64,000 nt of DNA, from assembly GCF_008806955.1 (NCBI RefSeq), contig NZ_CP031727.1:4230001-4294000 (forward strand), given 5' to 3'. The notes under the pieces were generated by a model, which was not told the DNA's origin, did not search any database, and saw nothing but the letters and a program-made list of their open reading frames with translations. Both the position numbers and the translations under genes were made by a program. Shown here piece by piece: positions 1 through 8,565 of this stretch. Each line of letters starts with the position of its first letter. The stretch's first letter is position 1. This DNA is from Cellvibrio sp. KY-YJ-3 (GTDB lineage: Bacteria > Pseudomonadota > Gammaproteobacteria > Pseudomonadales > Cellvibrionaceae).

Positions 1-230
1 TTCAAATGCGGATTATGGATGGTTACACCGCTACCGAAAAAATCAGGGCGCAACAAAATGTTGCGGGCCAACCCTGGATCATCGCACTCACGGCGGGCGT
101 ACAACAGGCGGATGCGGAACGCGCCTTTGCCTGTGGCATGAATGCTTTTGCTACCAAACCTATTCAACTGCTTGAATTAAATAATGCGCTTATCCAGGCA
201 GAGACTGCTCTGCTCAGCACCAGCGCCTAA
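1..230 (+). CDS. C-terminal receiver domain, hybrid sensor kinase or response regulator (5' partial)
   Basis: The reading frame is open from the left edge, so the start lies outside the window. What is visible is the second half of a phospho-receiver (REC) domain. An MDGYTATEKIR segment is typical of the loop and helix after the phosphorylated Asp. The ALTA block carries the conserved switch Thr, and the ATKP segment carries the conserved Lys-Pro pair. The protein ends about 20 residues after the KP motif, so the receiver is the last domain. A C-terminal receiver without an output domain is most often the tail of a hybrid histidine kinase, but a stand-alone CheY-like protein cannot be excluded. 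The next gene starts 61 bases downstream on the same strand and is metabolic, so no functional link is evident. Confidence 0.85.
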   Translation, partial: QMRIMDGYTATEKIRAQQNVAGQPWIIALTAGVQQADAERAFACGMNAFATKPIQLLELNNALIQAETALLSTSA

Positions 231-291
231 GTGTTCAAGGCGTGAAAGGCATCTGTTAAACTGATGCTCCAATCATTATGACCACGTTGCT

Positions 292-1194
292 ATGACTCTC
301 CCCAACCAGGTACGCATTGTTGAAGTAGGCCCGCGCGATGGTTTGCAAAACGAAAAGCAAACCATCACCACCGCCACCAAAATTCAATTAATCGAAAATT
401 TAGTCGCTGCTGGTTTAACCTATATTGAAGCCGGTAGTTTTGTGAACTCGAAATGGGTGCCGCAAATGGCTGACAGTGGCGATGTATTTTCTGGCGTCGC
501 ACGCAAACCCGGCGTAACTTACGCTGCACTCACCCCCAACCTGCAAGGTTATGAACGTGCGATTGCCGTTAACGCCAATGAAGTGGCCATTTTTGCGGCG
601 GCATCGGAAGCCTTTAGTCAAAAGAATATTAATTGCTCCATTAGCGAAAGTATCCAACGTTTTGAAACCTTAATTAGCGCCGCCAAAGCGCAACAGATCC
701 CGGTGCGCGGTTATATCTCCTGTGTTGCCGGCTGCCCCTATTCCGGCGCAGTAAATGCACAAACCGTTGCCAGTATCGCCAAAGAATTATTAGCCATGGG
801 CTGCTACGAAATTTCGCTGGGCGACACCATCGGCGTCGGCACTGCCGGACAAATCAAACATTTAATTGAAACACTCGCGCGCGACATTCCCATCGAAAAA
901 ATCGCTGCGCACATGCACGACACTTACGGACAGGCACTCGCTAACATTTATGCCGCATTGGAAATGGGCGTGAGTGTGATCGATTCATCCGTCGCTGGTT
1001 TAGGCGGCTGCCCCTACGCCGCCGGTGCAACCGGCAATGTCGCCACTGAAGATGTAGTCTATTTATTAAATGGCTTGGGTATTCAACACGGTGTTGATCT
1101 GGATAAATTAATTTATGCCGGCAATACCATCAGCGCAGCATTAAATAAACCAAGCAATTCAAAGGTTGCGAAGGCAAAAAGCAAATCCCTCTAA
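292..1194 (+). CDS. mvaB: Hydroxymethylglutaryl-CoA lyase
   Basis: Cleaves HMG-CoA to acetyl-CoA and acetoacetate, the last step of leucine and isovalerate breakdown, in the cytoplasm. The 300 residues match the usual bacterial length. The N-terminal EVGPRDGLQNE block carries the Arg-Asp pair of the HMGL-like TIM barrel. The metal-binding His pair is visible in AAHMHDTYGQ, and GLGGCPYAAGATGN contains the active-site loop Cys. The tail is Lys-rich (KVAKAKSKSL). Other leucine-degradation genes (MCC subunits, isovaleryl-CoA dehydrogenase) are not next to it, which is unusual because in pseudomonads the gene is normally in the liu operon. Family assignment is firm; the pathway role is from family knowledge. 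Confidence 0.93.
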   Translation: MTLPNQVRIVEVGPRDGLQNEKQTITTATKIQLIENLVAAGLTYIEAGSFVNSKWVPQMADSGDVFSGVARKPGVTYAALTPNLQGYERAIAVNANEVAIFAAASEAFSQKNINCSISESIQRFETLISAAKAQQIPVRGYISCVAGCPYSGAVNAQTVASIAKELLAMGCYEISLGDTIGVGTAGQIKHLIETLARDIPIEKIAAHMHDTYGQALANIYAALEMGVSVIDSSVAGLGGCPYAAGATGNVATEDVVYLLNGLGIQHGVDLDKLIYAGNTISAALNKPSNSKVAKAKSKSL

Positions 1195-1245
1195 CCCCAT
1201 CTGAAAAAGCGAGCGTCGGGGAGGGATTAAAATATCGAGGAAAAA

Positions 1246-1536
1246 ATGACAAACGAAATCGAACAACAAATCAATTTGGAAACCGCGCAAATTCACTGGC
1301 ACGAACTGCAGCGTTTTTTCGCCAGCGGCAATGCCATCGCTGTAGATCCAACATTGGATCTAACTCACGTCGCCGCCCAAATTGTCGCTGACAATGCCGC
1401 GCAAATTAAAATCTGGATGGATGCGGGCTTGGTTGATGCAGTCAAAGATACCCAAGCCCAATCATGGTACGAACAAAATGCATTGGTATGGGCCGTGGTG
1501 ATAAAACCTTGGGTGTTGGTGCAGCCGATAATTTAA
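1246..1536 (+). CDS. DUF2288 family protein
   Basis: A 96-residue soluble protein that matches the DUF2288 family as I remember it: an N-terminal helical half (HWHELQRFFASGNAI) and a strongly conserved end of the type WAVVIKPWVLVQP. No catalytic motif is visible and no function is established for the family. There is no signal peptide or membrane segment. A purine-rich stretch (gaggaaaaa) precedes the ATG. It follows HMG-CoA lyase by 51 bases and is followed 14 bases later by a GNAT gene, so these three genes may be co-transcribed. Confidence 0.75.
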   Translation: MTNEIEQQINLETAQIHWHELQRFFASGNAIAVDPTLDLTHVAAQIVADNAAQIKIWMDAGLVDAVKDTQAQSWYEQNALVWAVVIKPWVLVQPII

Positions 1537-1550
1537 AAGGTAAACTAAGC

Positions 1551-1997
1551 ATGCGCCACATTCGCCGCGCCACAAAAGAAGATGCAGAAGCCGTAACTAA
1601 TTTATACCGCGAACTCAATACACTCTCACCCGTCTCAGTATTGCCAGAGCGAATTGACGCAGTAGCAAATAGCAGCAATACATTCTTGCTAGTGTGCGAT
1701 GATAGCGGCGAAATTATCGCCACCGCACTCCTCTGTCTATGCCAGGATGTGATGTTCGACAACCAACCTTTTGCAGTGGTTGAAAATGTAGTGGTCAGTG
1801 CCAACTATAAACGCGAAGGCAGCGGCAAAAGTATGATGGATTATATTGAAGCGTTTTGCTTGGCGCAGGATTGCTCCAAAATTATGTTGCAGACCAGCAG
1901 TGAAAACCGCGACGCACAGGATTTTTACACGGCGATGGGTTACGACCCGAACGCCAAAATCGGTTTTATAAAATATCGCCGCTACTTCTCACGATAG
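1551..1997 (+). CDS. GNAT family N-acetyltransferase
   Basis: 148-residue single-domain GNAT acyltransferase, expected to transfer an acetyl group from acetyl-CoA to an amine; the substrate is unknown. The N-terminal RRATKEDAEAVTNLYREL is the usual beta1-alpha1 region. VVENVVVSANYKREGSGKSMM is motif A with the acetyl-CoA pyrophosphate-binding loop (R-x-x-G-x-G/S). The C-terminal ENRDAQDFYTAMGY is motif B. An in-frame ATG exists at 1464, but it lies inside the preceding DUF2288 gene and would add residues foreign to the fold, so the ATG at 1551 is preferred. Confidence 0.88.
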   Translation: MRHIRRATKEDAEAVTNLYRELNTLSPVSVLPERIDAVANSSNTFLLVCDDSGEIIATALLCLCQDVMFDNQPFAVVENVVVSANYKREGSGKSMMDYIEAFCLAQDCSKIMLQTSSENRDAQDFYTAMGYDPNAKIGFIKYRRYFSR

Positions 1998-2063
1998 GTC
2001 GCTACTTTTTACTATAGATAGTTTGGCTAATAATTTCTTTACTCAATCATCAGGATACACATT

Positions 2064-2477
2064 ATGAATCTTACTGCCAGCGGCGTTGCATTGCGCTTTT
2101 TGTTCGCGCTCTTATTGGTACTACTCAGTTATAACCCAAGTGGCTACTCTTATTTTCACTGGGTTCATAGCAGCTTCAGTGACATTACGCCCTATGTAGT
2201 AATTGCGGGAGTTATTTTGCTCATAGGCTGGGGAATCTACATTAAAGCCACGCTTAACTCGCTCGGGTTAATTGGCATAATTGCCCTCGCAGCGCTTTTT
2301 GCATGCCTTGTATGGCTGTTTGTTTACTGGGGATTTTTAAGCGTTACCGACATCTCGGCAATGGCTTGGGTCATTGAGATATTGCTAGCTGCATTGCTCG
2401 CCGTAGGAATGTGCTGGTCGCACTTCACTCGCCGCATGAGTGGGCAAGTGGATGTGGATGAGATAGAAGATAAGTAG
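2064..2477 (+). CDS. Small four-helix inner-membrane protein (DUF6524-like)
   Basis: 137 residues with four hydrophobic segments, at roughly 10-25, 42-60, 66-90 and 101-118, and an acidic cytoplasmic tail (DVDEIEDK). The N-terminal stretch RFLFALLLVLLSYNPSGYSYFHW resembles small membrane proteins grouped as DUF6524, as I recall them; this is not verified. No catalytic residues can be named. It stands alone: 66 bases separate it from the GNAT gene, and a strong hairpin terminator follows the stop codon. Confidence 0.7.
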   Translation: MNLTASGVALRFLFALLLVLLSYNPSGYSYFHWVHSSFSDITPYVVIAGVILLIGWGIYIKATLNSLGLIGIIALAALFACLVWLFVYWGFLSVTDISAMAWVIEILLAALLAVGMCWSHFTRRMSGQVDVDEIEDK

Positions 2478-2485
2478 CACTTTAG

Positions 2486-2520
2486 GAGGATTAGCCAAGG
2501 TTTTGGCTAATCCTCTTTCC
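2486..2520 (+). terminator. Rho-independent terminator after the DUF6524-like gene
   Basis: A perfect 13-bp inverted repeat (2486-2498 pairs with 2503-2515) with a 4-base loop, followed by a short T-rich stretch. It sits between two convergent genes, so it may also stop transcription arriving from the right. Confidence 0.8.
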
Positions 2521-2555
2521 GATTATTTTTTGCGTCAAACCTTTTAATTGAAAAA

Positions 2556-3431
2556 TTACTGCGCTGCAGTCATATCCCGCTCTAACCCACTTGGCCCTGC
2601 GGGCTTTTTATTTTTCCACACCCACATTAACCCGCGCACATAGCCGTCACCTTTTACGGTGGTGTGATCAAGCCCTTCCATTACATAATTTTGCAACTTA
2701 AGCCCTTGGTAGTTGCGTGCAACTAACTGCTGCTGGAATTTAATTATAGGGTCGCGAAAAGCGGGATACTCTGTGGTGCCATAAGAAATAAACATACGGC
2801 CATTGAGTGCTTTGTGTGTTTTTGCGTAGCTGTTATCCAACTTCACGAGTGCTTGTTTATCCCACTCCACTGCCGGGCTTAATGCGATAAAACCACTGAA
2901 AAAATCAGGCGCTTGATACGCGGCGGTAATAGCAAATAATCCACCCAATGAATTACCGGCAATCACCCTGTCGGCTTTTTCACCGCGATATTGTTTTTCT
3001 ATGAGCGGAGCGACTTCTTGTTGGATGAATTGTAAAAACAAATTAGCTTTGCCTGAACCCTCATCCACCGAGGTAAAAGTGTAATCAATGCGTCTTTCTT
3101 TGCCGTAATCTGCAACTGAAGGATAAGACAGGCCAACCATAATAAATTCGGGCACTTGATTGTCATAAATTAAATTGCCGTAGGTTGATACCAGTAGTGG
3201 CGTATCCCAATAAGCATCGAGATAGTAAAGAACCGGATATTTCTTTTCAGGATTGGTTTTGTAACTGGATGGATAGACCAAGACTAATTCATGATCTCTG
3301 CCAGTGATTGCTGATTGGATGGGAATAATTTCGGTATTACTCAATACAAACTGCTTGGTGCTTTGCTGTGCAAAAGCCATGTTGGCCGTTGCGAAGAATA
3401 CAATTAGAAAAGCGCCACAGATATAACGCAT
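2556..3431 (-). CDS. Secreted alpha/beta-hydrolase, esterase-D/Fes-like
   Basis: A 291-residue exported serine hydrolase of the putative-esterase (PF00756-like) type. The signal peptide is MRYICGAFLIVFFATANMAFA, ending in AFA. The nucleophile elbow is GNSLGG, the YPVLYYLDAYWD segment is typical of the family near the oxyanion hole, and LDHTTV carries the probable catalytic His. Relatives act on siderophore esters, acyl esters or feruloyl esters; the substrate cannot be read from the sequence. An ATG lies 12 bases upstream, but it is part of the GGAGG ribosome-binding site of the ATG at 3431, so the shorter start is chosen. Confidence 0.82.
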   Translation of the reverse strand: MRYICGAFLIVFFATANMAFAQQSTKQFVLSNTEIIPIQSAITGRDHELVLVYPSSYKTNPEKKYPVLYYLDAYWDTPLLVSTYGNLIYDNQVPEFIMVGLSYPSVADYGKERRIDYTFTSVDEGSGKANLFLQFIQQEVAPLIEKQYRGEKADRVIAGNSLGGLFAITAAYQAPDFFSGFIALSPAVEWDKQALVKLDNSYAKTHKALNGRMFISYGTTEYPAFRDPIIKFQQQLVARNYQGLKLQNYVMEGLDHTTVKGDGYVRGLMWVWKNKKPAGPSGLERDMTAAQ

Positions 3432-3461
3432 AAATACCTCCATTAATAATTAACAACACCA

Positions 3462-4043
3462 CTAGCGTTTATTGTGCAGCTCCCAGGTTTCCTGTTTTTT
3501 CTTTTCACTTTTGCGCAGCAGTACATAAGTGGCGCCAAGCCAACCGTGGCGTTTCTGTGCTGAATGAAATGCCATCACCTCATCCAATTGCGGCAGCCAG
3601 TGGGCAACGCAGCTTTTTAATTGCGCCGGTTGTTCGCGCCCTTCACCTTTGCCATGGGTAATGAGTGCGCAGCGAATATCGTGCGCCATGCAGTCTTTAA
3701 TAAATTGAAATACAGCGGTGCGCGCTTGATCAATGGTCATATTGTGCAAATCGAGCCGTGCATCAATTTGGTATTTACCCATACGCAAACTGCGATAGAC
3801 ACCATGCTGCACACCATCGCGTTTGAATTCAATGACCGCAAGCGGATCAAGCGGCTCTATATATTCGCCGGAGAGAAAGTTTTGGTCTTTCGCGAGCTCA
3901 GCAGTCGCGGCCTTGCGGCGGGTTGCGATACTGGTTTTGTCCTTATGCGGCGATGCCAGCACCACTTTCTCTTCTACCTTGATGGGTTTTACATCTTTCA
4001 TCTGGGAGAGGAAGAAATCGCTATCAGAATTGTTAGTAGACAT
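3462..4043 (-). CDS. Smr domain protein (SmrA/YdaL-like nuclease)
   Basis: 193 residues: a charged, probably disordered N-terminal part followed by a C-terminal Smr domain at about 100-185. The Smr signatures are both present: LDLHNMT early in the domain and THGKGEG in the middle. Smr domains are nucleases also found at the C-terminus of MutS2; stand-alone versions such as E. coli YdaL (SmrA) nick DNA or cleave RNA. The frame is open upstream to 4181, but that extension runs through the acs terminator hairpin, so the ATG giving MSTNNSD is preferred. The C-terminus is Lys/Glu-rich. Confidence 0.85.
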   Translation of the reverse strand: MSTNNSDSDFFLSQMKDVKPIKVEEKVVLASPHKDKTSIATRRKAATAELAKDQNFLSGEYIEPLDPLAVIEFKRDGVQHGVYRSLRMGKYQIDARLDLHNMTIDQARTAVFQFIKDCMAHDIRCALITHGKGEGREQPAQLKSCVAHWLPQLDEVMAFHSAQKRHGWLGATYVLLRKSEKKKQETWELHNKR

Positions 4044-4080
4044 AAGCGGGAATCTAAACAGCAGTAAAGGATGTGGAATT

Positions 4081-4123
4081 GTAAAACAAAAGGCCACCCT
4101 TGTGAGGCGGCCTTTTGTTTTAC
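4081..4123 (-). terminator. Rho-independent terminator of acs
   Basis: A perfect 15-bp inverted repeat (4081-4095 with 4109-4123) with a 13-base loop. Read on the minus strand the 3' arm ends in a T-rich run, directly after the acs stop codon and before the Smr gene. Confidence 0.85.
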
Positions 4124-4158
4124 GTAGAGCACGGAACGCGCGATTATTTACCGCACAA

Positions 4159-6096
4159 CTATTGATTGGCGCGATTGGCAATCAACTCATTCACCACTGC
4201 TGGATCAGCAAGCGTTGAAGTATCACCCAATGAATCCAATTCATTAGCGGCAATTTTGCGCAAGATGCGGCGCATGATTTTGCCAGAGCGGGTTTTGGGC
4301 AAACCCGGTGCCCACTGGATAATGTCGGGACGGGCGATAGCGCCAATCTCTTTCACCACCAAGGCCAACAATTCTTTCTTCAATTCGTCACTCGGTTGCT
4401 CTCCCGCCATCAAGGTGACATAGGCGTAAATGCCCTGGCCTTTAATGTCGTGCGGATAGCCAACCACTGCCGCTTCCGCAACCTTGTCGTGCAACACCAA
4501 TGCACTCTCCACTTCCGCCGTACCCATGCGGTGGCCGGAGACGTTTAATACATCGTCCACACGACCAGTGATCCAGTAGTAACCATCAGTATCGCGGCGG
4601 GCGCCGTCGCCAGTGAAGTAATAGCCGGGATAGGTGCTGTAATAGGTGTCGATGCAGCGCTGATGATCGCCATACACGGTGCGGATCTGGCTTGGCCATG
4701 CAGCTTTGATACAGAGGTTGCCTTCGCCTGCGCCGATAACCTCTTTACCTTCCGGATCAAGCAGCACTGGCTGCACACCAAAGAAAGGCACTGTTGCGGA
4801 ACCGGGTTTGAGGTCAATAGCACCGGGCAATGGGGTGAGCATGTGAGCGCCGGTTTCGGTTTGCCACCAGGTATCCATAATCGGGCAGCGGCTATCGCCC
4901 ACCACACGGTAGTACCACTCCCAAGCTTCGGGGTTAATCGGTTCGCCTACGCTGCCGAGGATTTTTAAACTGGCGCGCGAAGTTTTGGTGACATAGTCGT
5001 CACCTGCGCCCATCAGGGCGCGAATTGCGGTGGGTGCGGTATAAAAGCTGTTTACGCCGTGTTTGTCGATCACCTGCCAGCAGCGCGAAGCATCCGGGTA
5101 AGTGGGCACGCCTTCAAACATTAGCGTGGTCGCGCCATTGGTAAGCGGGCCGTAAACGATATAGCTATGGCCGGTCACCCAACCCACGTCGGCGGTACAC
5201 CAGTAAACATCGCCTTCCTGATAATCGAATACGTATTTGTGGGTCATGGCCGCTTGCAGCAAATAGCCGCCGGTGGTGTGCAATACGCCTTTGGGTTTGC
5301 CGGTGGAGCCGGAGGTGTAGAGGATAAACAGTGGATCTTCGGAATCCATGATCTCCGGTTCACAATCATTGGCCTGACGCTCAACCAGATCTTCGTACCA
5401 GAAATCGCGCTTTTCATCCCAAGCGATATCACCACCAGTGCGTTTAACCACGATACAAGTGTGTACACCGGAGCATTGTGCCAGGGCGATATCGGCATTC
5501 TTTTTGAGTGGCACACGTTTGCCACCGCGCAGACCTTCGTCCGAGGTAATCACTACCTGACATTCCGCATCCTGAATACGGTCTTTCAACGCCTCGGGTG
5601 AGAAACCGCCGAATACGATTGAGTGGATCGCGCCGATACGGGTACAAGCGAGCATGGCATAAGCGGCTTCTGGAATCATCGGCATATAGATGCACACACG
5701 ATCACCCTTTTTCACCCCGCGTTCGCGCAAAGCGTTGGCGAGACGACAAACTTGGTCGTGCAATTCTTGGTAGGTAATAAATTGGTCTTCGGAAGGATCA
5801 TCGCCTTCCCAGATAATCGCCGTTTGTTTGGCGCGGGCCGGTAAATGGCGGTCGATGCAGTTAACACTGACATTCAATTTGCCATCGATAAACCAACTCA
5901 CTTCGCCTTTGCGCAGATCACTTTTGGTCACTTGCGACCAAGGCTGCTGCCAGGTCAGGAAGGTTTTTGCCTGCTCCGCCCAAAAGGTATCGGGCGCATT
6001 GATTGATTGGTCGTACATTTCCTTGTAGCGCGCCAGAGTGATCGCTGCGCTGCGTTTAAAGGATTCGGGAACCGGATACAGATGGACTTCAGACAT
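4159..6096 (-). CDS. acs: Acetyl-CoA synthetase (AMP-forming)
   Basis: Activates acetate with ATP through acetyl-AMP to acetyl-CoA, in the cytoplasm. At 645 residues it has the normal Acs length. Motifs in order: the P-loop-like [11 protein letters not shown], the WWQTETG region, [10 protein letters not shown] with the hinge region, [11 protein letters not shown], and the C-terminal [11 protein letters not shown] whose Lys is the residue acetylated for regulation by Pat/CobB in relatives. It is a single gene closed by its own terminator. The upstream gap to the next gene (6097-6287) shows no recognised operator. Acetate use fits with cleavage of acetyl esters from plant polysaccharides, but that link is inference. 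Confidence 0.97.
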   Translation of the reverse strand: MSEVHLYPVPESFKRSAAITLARYKEMYDQSINAPDTFWAEQAKTFLTWQQPWSQVTKSDLRKGEVSWFIDGKLNVSVNCIDRHLPARAKQTAIIWEGDDPSEDQFITYQELHDQVCRLANALRERGVKKGDRVCIYMPMIPEAAYAMLACTRIGAIHSIVFGGFSPEALKDRIQDAECQVVITSDEGLRGGKRVPLKKNADIALAQCSGVHTCIVVKRTGGDIAWDEKRDFWYEDLVERQANDCEPEIMDSEDPLFILYTSGSTGKPKGVLHTTGGYLLQAAMTHKYVFDYQEGDVYWCTADVGWVTGHSYIVYGPLTNGATTLMFEGVPTYPDASRCWQVIDKHGVNSFYTAPTAIRALMGAGDDYVTKTSRASLKILGSVGEPINPEAWEWYYRVVGDSRCPIMDTWWQTETGAHMLTPLPGAIDLKPGSATVPFFGVQPVLLDPEGKEVIGAGEGNLCIKAAWPSQIRTVYGDHQRCIDTYYSTYPGYYFTGDGARRDTDGYYWITGRVDDVLNVSGHRMGTAEVESALVLHDKVAEAAVVGYPHDIKGQGIYAYVTLMAGEQPSDELKKELLALVVKEIGAIARPDIIQWAPGLPKTRSGKIMRRILRKIAANELDSLGDTSTLADPAVVNELIANRANQ

Positions 6097-6287
6097 GTTG
6101 ATCTCTCTTCGACGTTATCTTGTTATTCGCGGGAAAGGCTGCAGGAATGATTCCGATGTCACACGCCACCTAACTCAAAAACTGCCCCTCAAAAAATCGC
6201 TTCAAGCTTAGCAGTTCTGGAGCTTAAATCTCAATGACAACGTTGTCCATCAAGGTTAAAAAATGTTTATTTGCCCAAGCGCAGCTA

Positions 6288-6497
6288 TTAGCGCTTAGGT
6301 GTGCCCGGCCCCTCCCGATCCATGCGCTCCAACTCCTGCTTGTAGGCCTCCACTTCTTCCCAGTCAAACGCGGTTCCCGCATTCAAATGATCGGGATGCA
6401 GAGCGCGCTCCTTGGCGTTTTCCTGCAAGCTATGTTCTTTTTGCGGCTCGTCATCAGCGCCAAACTGCTTGAGAAGTTCATCGGTTTTTTTGGACAT
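6288..6497 (-). CDS. Small acidic hypothetical protein (69 aa)
   Basis: 69 residues, highly charged and without signal peptide or membrane segment; the second half (HPDHLNAGTAFDWEEVEAYKQ) looks like a conserved helix. It is preferred over a longer overlapping frame on the plus strand because it has a good ribosome-binding site (GGAG, 8 bases before the ATG) and protein-like composition. It lies downstream of panD behind a terminator, so it is probably transcribed separately. No function can be assigned. Confidence 0.65.
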   Translation of the reverse strand: MSKKTDELLKQFGADDEPQKEHSLQENAKERALHPDHLNAGTAFDWEEVEAYKQELERMDREGPGTPKR

Positions 6498-6543
6498 AGT
6501 GATATCTCCGGAAAGACACTCTTATTGATTAAATCGCAGACAT

Positions 6544-6572
6544 AAAAAAGGGCGGTTGATCCGCCCTTTTAT
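6544..6572 (-). terminator. Terminator of panC-panD
   Basis: GC-rich stem (6550-6555 with 6561-6566) extended by A/T pairs, 5-base loop, and T-runs on either strand. It lies between the panD stop codon and the small 69-residue gene. Confidence 0.8.
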
Positions 6573-6608
6573 ACGTAACTCAGATTACAGTCATCACATG
6601 GATAAGAC

Positions 6609-6989
6609 TTATTCCATCTGCATAGGAATGGTGTTGCTGGTGCGATTGACGCTGTTGTCTTCATTTAAATAGACCAGCTTGGGTTTGTGCGCCACCAGCT
6701 CTTCATTGTTGAAATAGCCATAGGTCGCAATAATTACGCGATCACCCACCGCTACCTTACGTGCTGCCGCACCATTCATAGAAAAGGTGCCTGAACCCGG
6801 CTCAGCCAAAATGATGTAAGTGTGAAAACGCTCGCCATTATTGACGTTGTAAATATCGATTTGCTCGAATTCACGCATACCAGCCAGGGCTACCAGATCG
6901 GCGTCAATCGCGCAGGAGCCGTCGTACCACAGCTCGGCCTGGGTCACTTTGGCCATGTGTAATTTTGCTTTAAGCATATGAGTCAGCAT
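6609..6989 (-). CDS. panD: Aspartate 1-decarboxylase
   Basis: Makes beta-alanine from L-aspartate for pantothenate synthesis. The protein is 126 residues, the usual length, and carries the self-cleavage site Gly24-Ser25 in WYDGSCAID; Ser25 becomes the pyruvoyl cofactor. TYGYFNNEE near residue 90 is also typical. The frame is open further upstream to 7055, but the start at 6989 ([11 protein letters not shown]) matches the family and has a GGAGGA ribosome-binding site 4 bases before the ATG. The gene follows panC by 37 bases in the same direction. Confidence 0.95.
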   Translation of the reverse strand: MLTHMLKAKLHMAKVTQAELWYDGSCAIDADLVALAGMREFEQIDIYNVNNGERFHTYIILAEPGSGTFSMNGAAARKVAVGDRVIIATYGYFNNEELVAHKPKLVYLNEDNSVNRTSNTIPMQME

Positions 6990-7026
6990 GGAATCCTCCG
7001 GGGAATCACTGGTGCAGTGGCGGCGT

Positions 7027-7878
7027 TTAGACCAGCACCACAGAAACATTGTCAATTAGTCGTGCGCCCTGGGTATACATGGCGCCGAGTATAGTGATCT
7101 CCCGATCATCGTGTGCCGCCATTTCCAGTGTGCGGCTATTGCAAATGCTGATGTAGTCCACCCGAAAACCCGCCGCTTCAATCTGCGCGCGCGCCTCGTC
7201 CACCAGCACTGAAAAATCGCGGCGACCATCAGTGATCGCCTGTTTGATCGCATTTAAACTGCGGTTGAGCACCGCGACCTTTGGGCGCTCGTCGGCAGTG
7301 ATAAAGCCATTGCGCGAGCTCATCGCCAGGCCGTCTTCCTCGCGAAAAATCTCACCAGCGGTGATTTTAATCGGAATACATAGGTCTTCCACCATGCGAC
7401 GAATAACCGCCAGCTGTTGAAAATCCTTGACGCCAAACACCGCTTCGTCCGGCTGCACAATATTAAACAACTTGGTGACTACGGTTGTCACGCCCTCAAA
7501 GTGGCCGGGGCGACTCGCACCGCAGAGTACATCGGTCATAGTTGGCACTATTACACGGGTCTGCTCGGCCATACCATTGGGGTAGATTTCTTTTTCATCG
7601 GGGCAAAACAGGTAGTTGCAACCTACCGCTTCCAATTTGGCCGAATCAGCTGCCAAGGTGCGCGGGTATTTATCCCAATCTTCATTCAAGCCAAATTGCA
7701 GCGGGTTGACAAAAATACTGGTCACTACCACATCGCAATTGCGCTGGGCGATTTTCACCAGCTCGATATGGGCACTGTGCAAGTTGCCCATAGTTGGCAC
7801 AAAACCAATACGTTTACCGGCTTTGCGCTCGGCCGCCAAGGCTTCACGAAGGGATTGAATGTGATGAAAAACCTGCAT
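7027..7878 (-). CDS. panC: Pantothenate synthetase (pantoate--beta-alanine ligase)
   Basis: Condenses pantoate and beta-alanine with ATP to give pantothenate. 283 residues, normal length. The [12 protein letters not shown] block contains the first ATP-binding (HIGH-like) motif, [10 protein letters not shown] the pantoate site, [16 protein letters not shown] the central conserved helix, and AMSSRNGFI the KMSKS-equivalent loop. panD lies directly downstream, so two successive-pathway enzymes form one unit. panB, usually the first gene of a panBC(D) operon, is not adjacent: the upstream neighbour is a MOSC protein. Confidence 0.97.
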   Translation of the reverse strand: MQVFHHIQSLREALAAERKAGKRIGFVPTMGNLHSAHIELVKIAQRNCDVVVTSIFVNPLQFGLNEDWDKYPRTLAADSAKLEAVGCNYLFCPDEKEIYPNGMAEQTRVIVPTMTDVLCGASRPGHFEGVTTVVTKLFNIVQPDEAVFGVKDFQQLAVIRRMVEDLCIPIKITAGEIFREEDGLAMSSRNGFITADERPKVAVLNRSLNAIKQAITDGRRDFSVLVDEARAQIEAAGFRVDYISICNSRTLEMAAHDDREITILGAMYTQGARLIDNVSVVLV

Positions 7879-8005
7879 ATTACTGCCTCAAACTGCCCAT
7901 CAACCGAGCTTGGATTCGGGCGCGCGATAATACACGGTCGGGATTGAGAAGTACATTTTTAGATCAAAAAACAACCAGATATTCCGGGTGCGCCGGCTTA
8001 CCTGA

Positions 8006-8530
8006 TCAAGGGAAAAGCCGAGCCTGATTATCGATTACGGGTAAACGAACAACCGCATCGCCAAGGGTAAAAGTGCCGCCCTGAATCACCTTGGCACACA
8101 AGCCGCCGTAACCAAACATTGCCGCTGTACCGCCCGCCCCCAGCGCTTCATCCATACGCGAGCAGGGGTGACACAGGGCGTTGGTTTCGAGGATTACTTC
8201 GCCGATTTGCAAACGCTGATAGCGAAGCAAATTCATATTCATCCCGGAGATGACAAGATTGCGGCGCAGCAGGCGCGGATCAACCGATGCATGCCCCGTG
8301 TGATAGCAAATTTGCTGGATATATTCACTGCTGATCAGCGTGACTTGGCGCGCTGATCCCGGTGTTTTTTTCATGCGGTGATCACCCACCAACCCCAAAC
8401 CCACCACCGCCTCGGCTTGATCAACTACCACTACCTCGCCGCGCCGTTCACTGCGCAAACCAATCCACTCCAATTTTCCGGGAGCGATACTGGCACAGAG
8501 TTTGTCGAGCAGACGGGCTTGGCTGTTCAT
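8006..8530 (-). CDS. MOSC domain protein
   Basis: 174 residues forming a MOSC (molybdenum cofactor sulfurase C-terminal) domain, a fold that binds molybdopterin-type cofactors or transfers sulfur through a conserved Cys. Visible signatures are GLVGDHR near residue 47, the middle block RRNLVISGMN, and CHPCSRMDEALG with the conserved Cys and neighbouring acidic residues. No second domain is attached. It starts 36 bases from the dnaB stop codon on the same strand and may be read through from dnaB. Confidence 0.85.
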   Translation of the reverse strand: MNSQARLLDKLCASIAPGKLEWIGLRSERRGEVVVVDQAEAVVGLGLVGDHRMKKTPGSARQVTLISSEYIQQICYHTGHASVDPRLLRRNLVISGMNMNLLRYQRLQIGEVILETNALCHPCSRMDEALGAGGTAAMFGYGGLCAKVIQGGTFTLGDAVVRLPVIDNQARLFP

Positions 8531-8565
8531 CGGGAAAACTCACTGGGGATTACTATTGATAGCGA

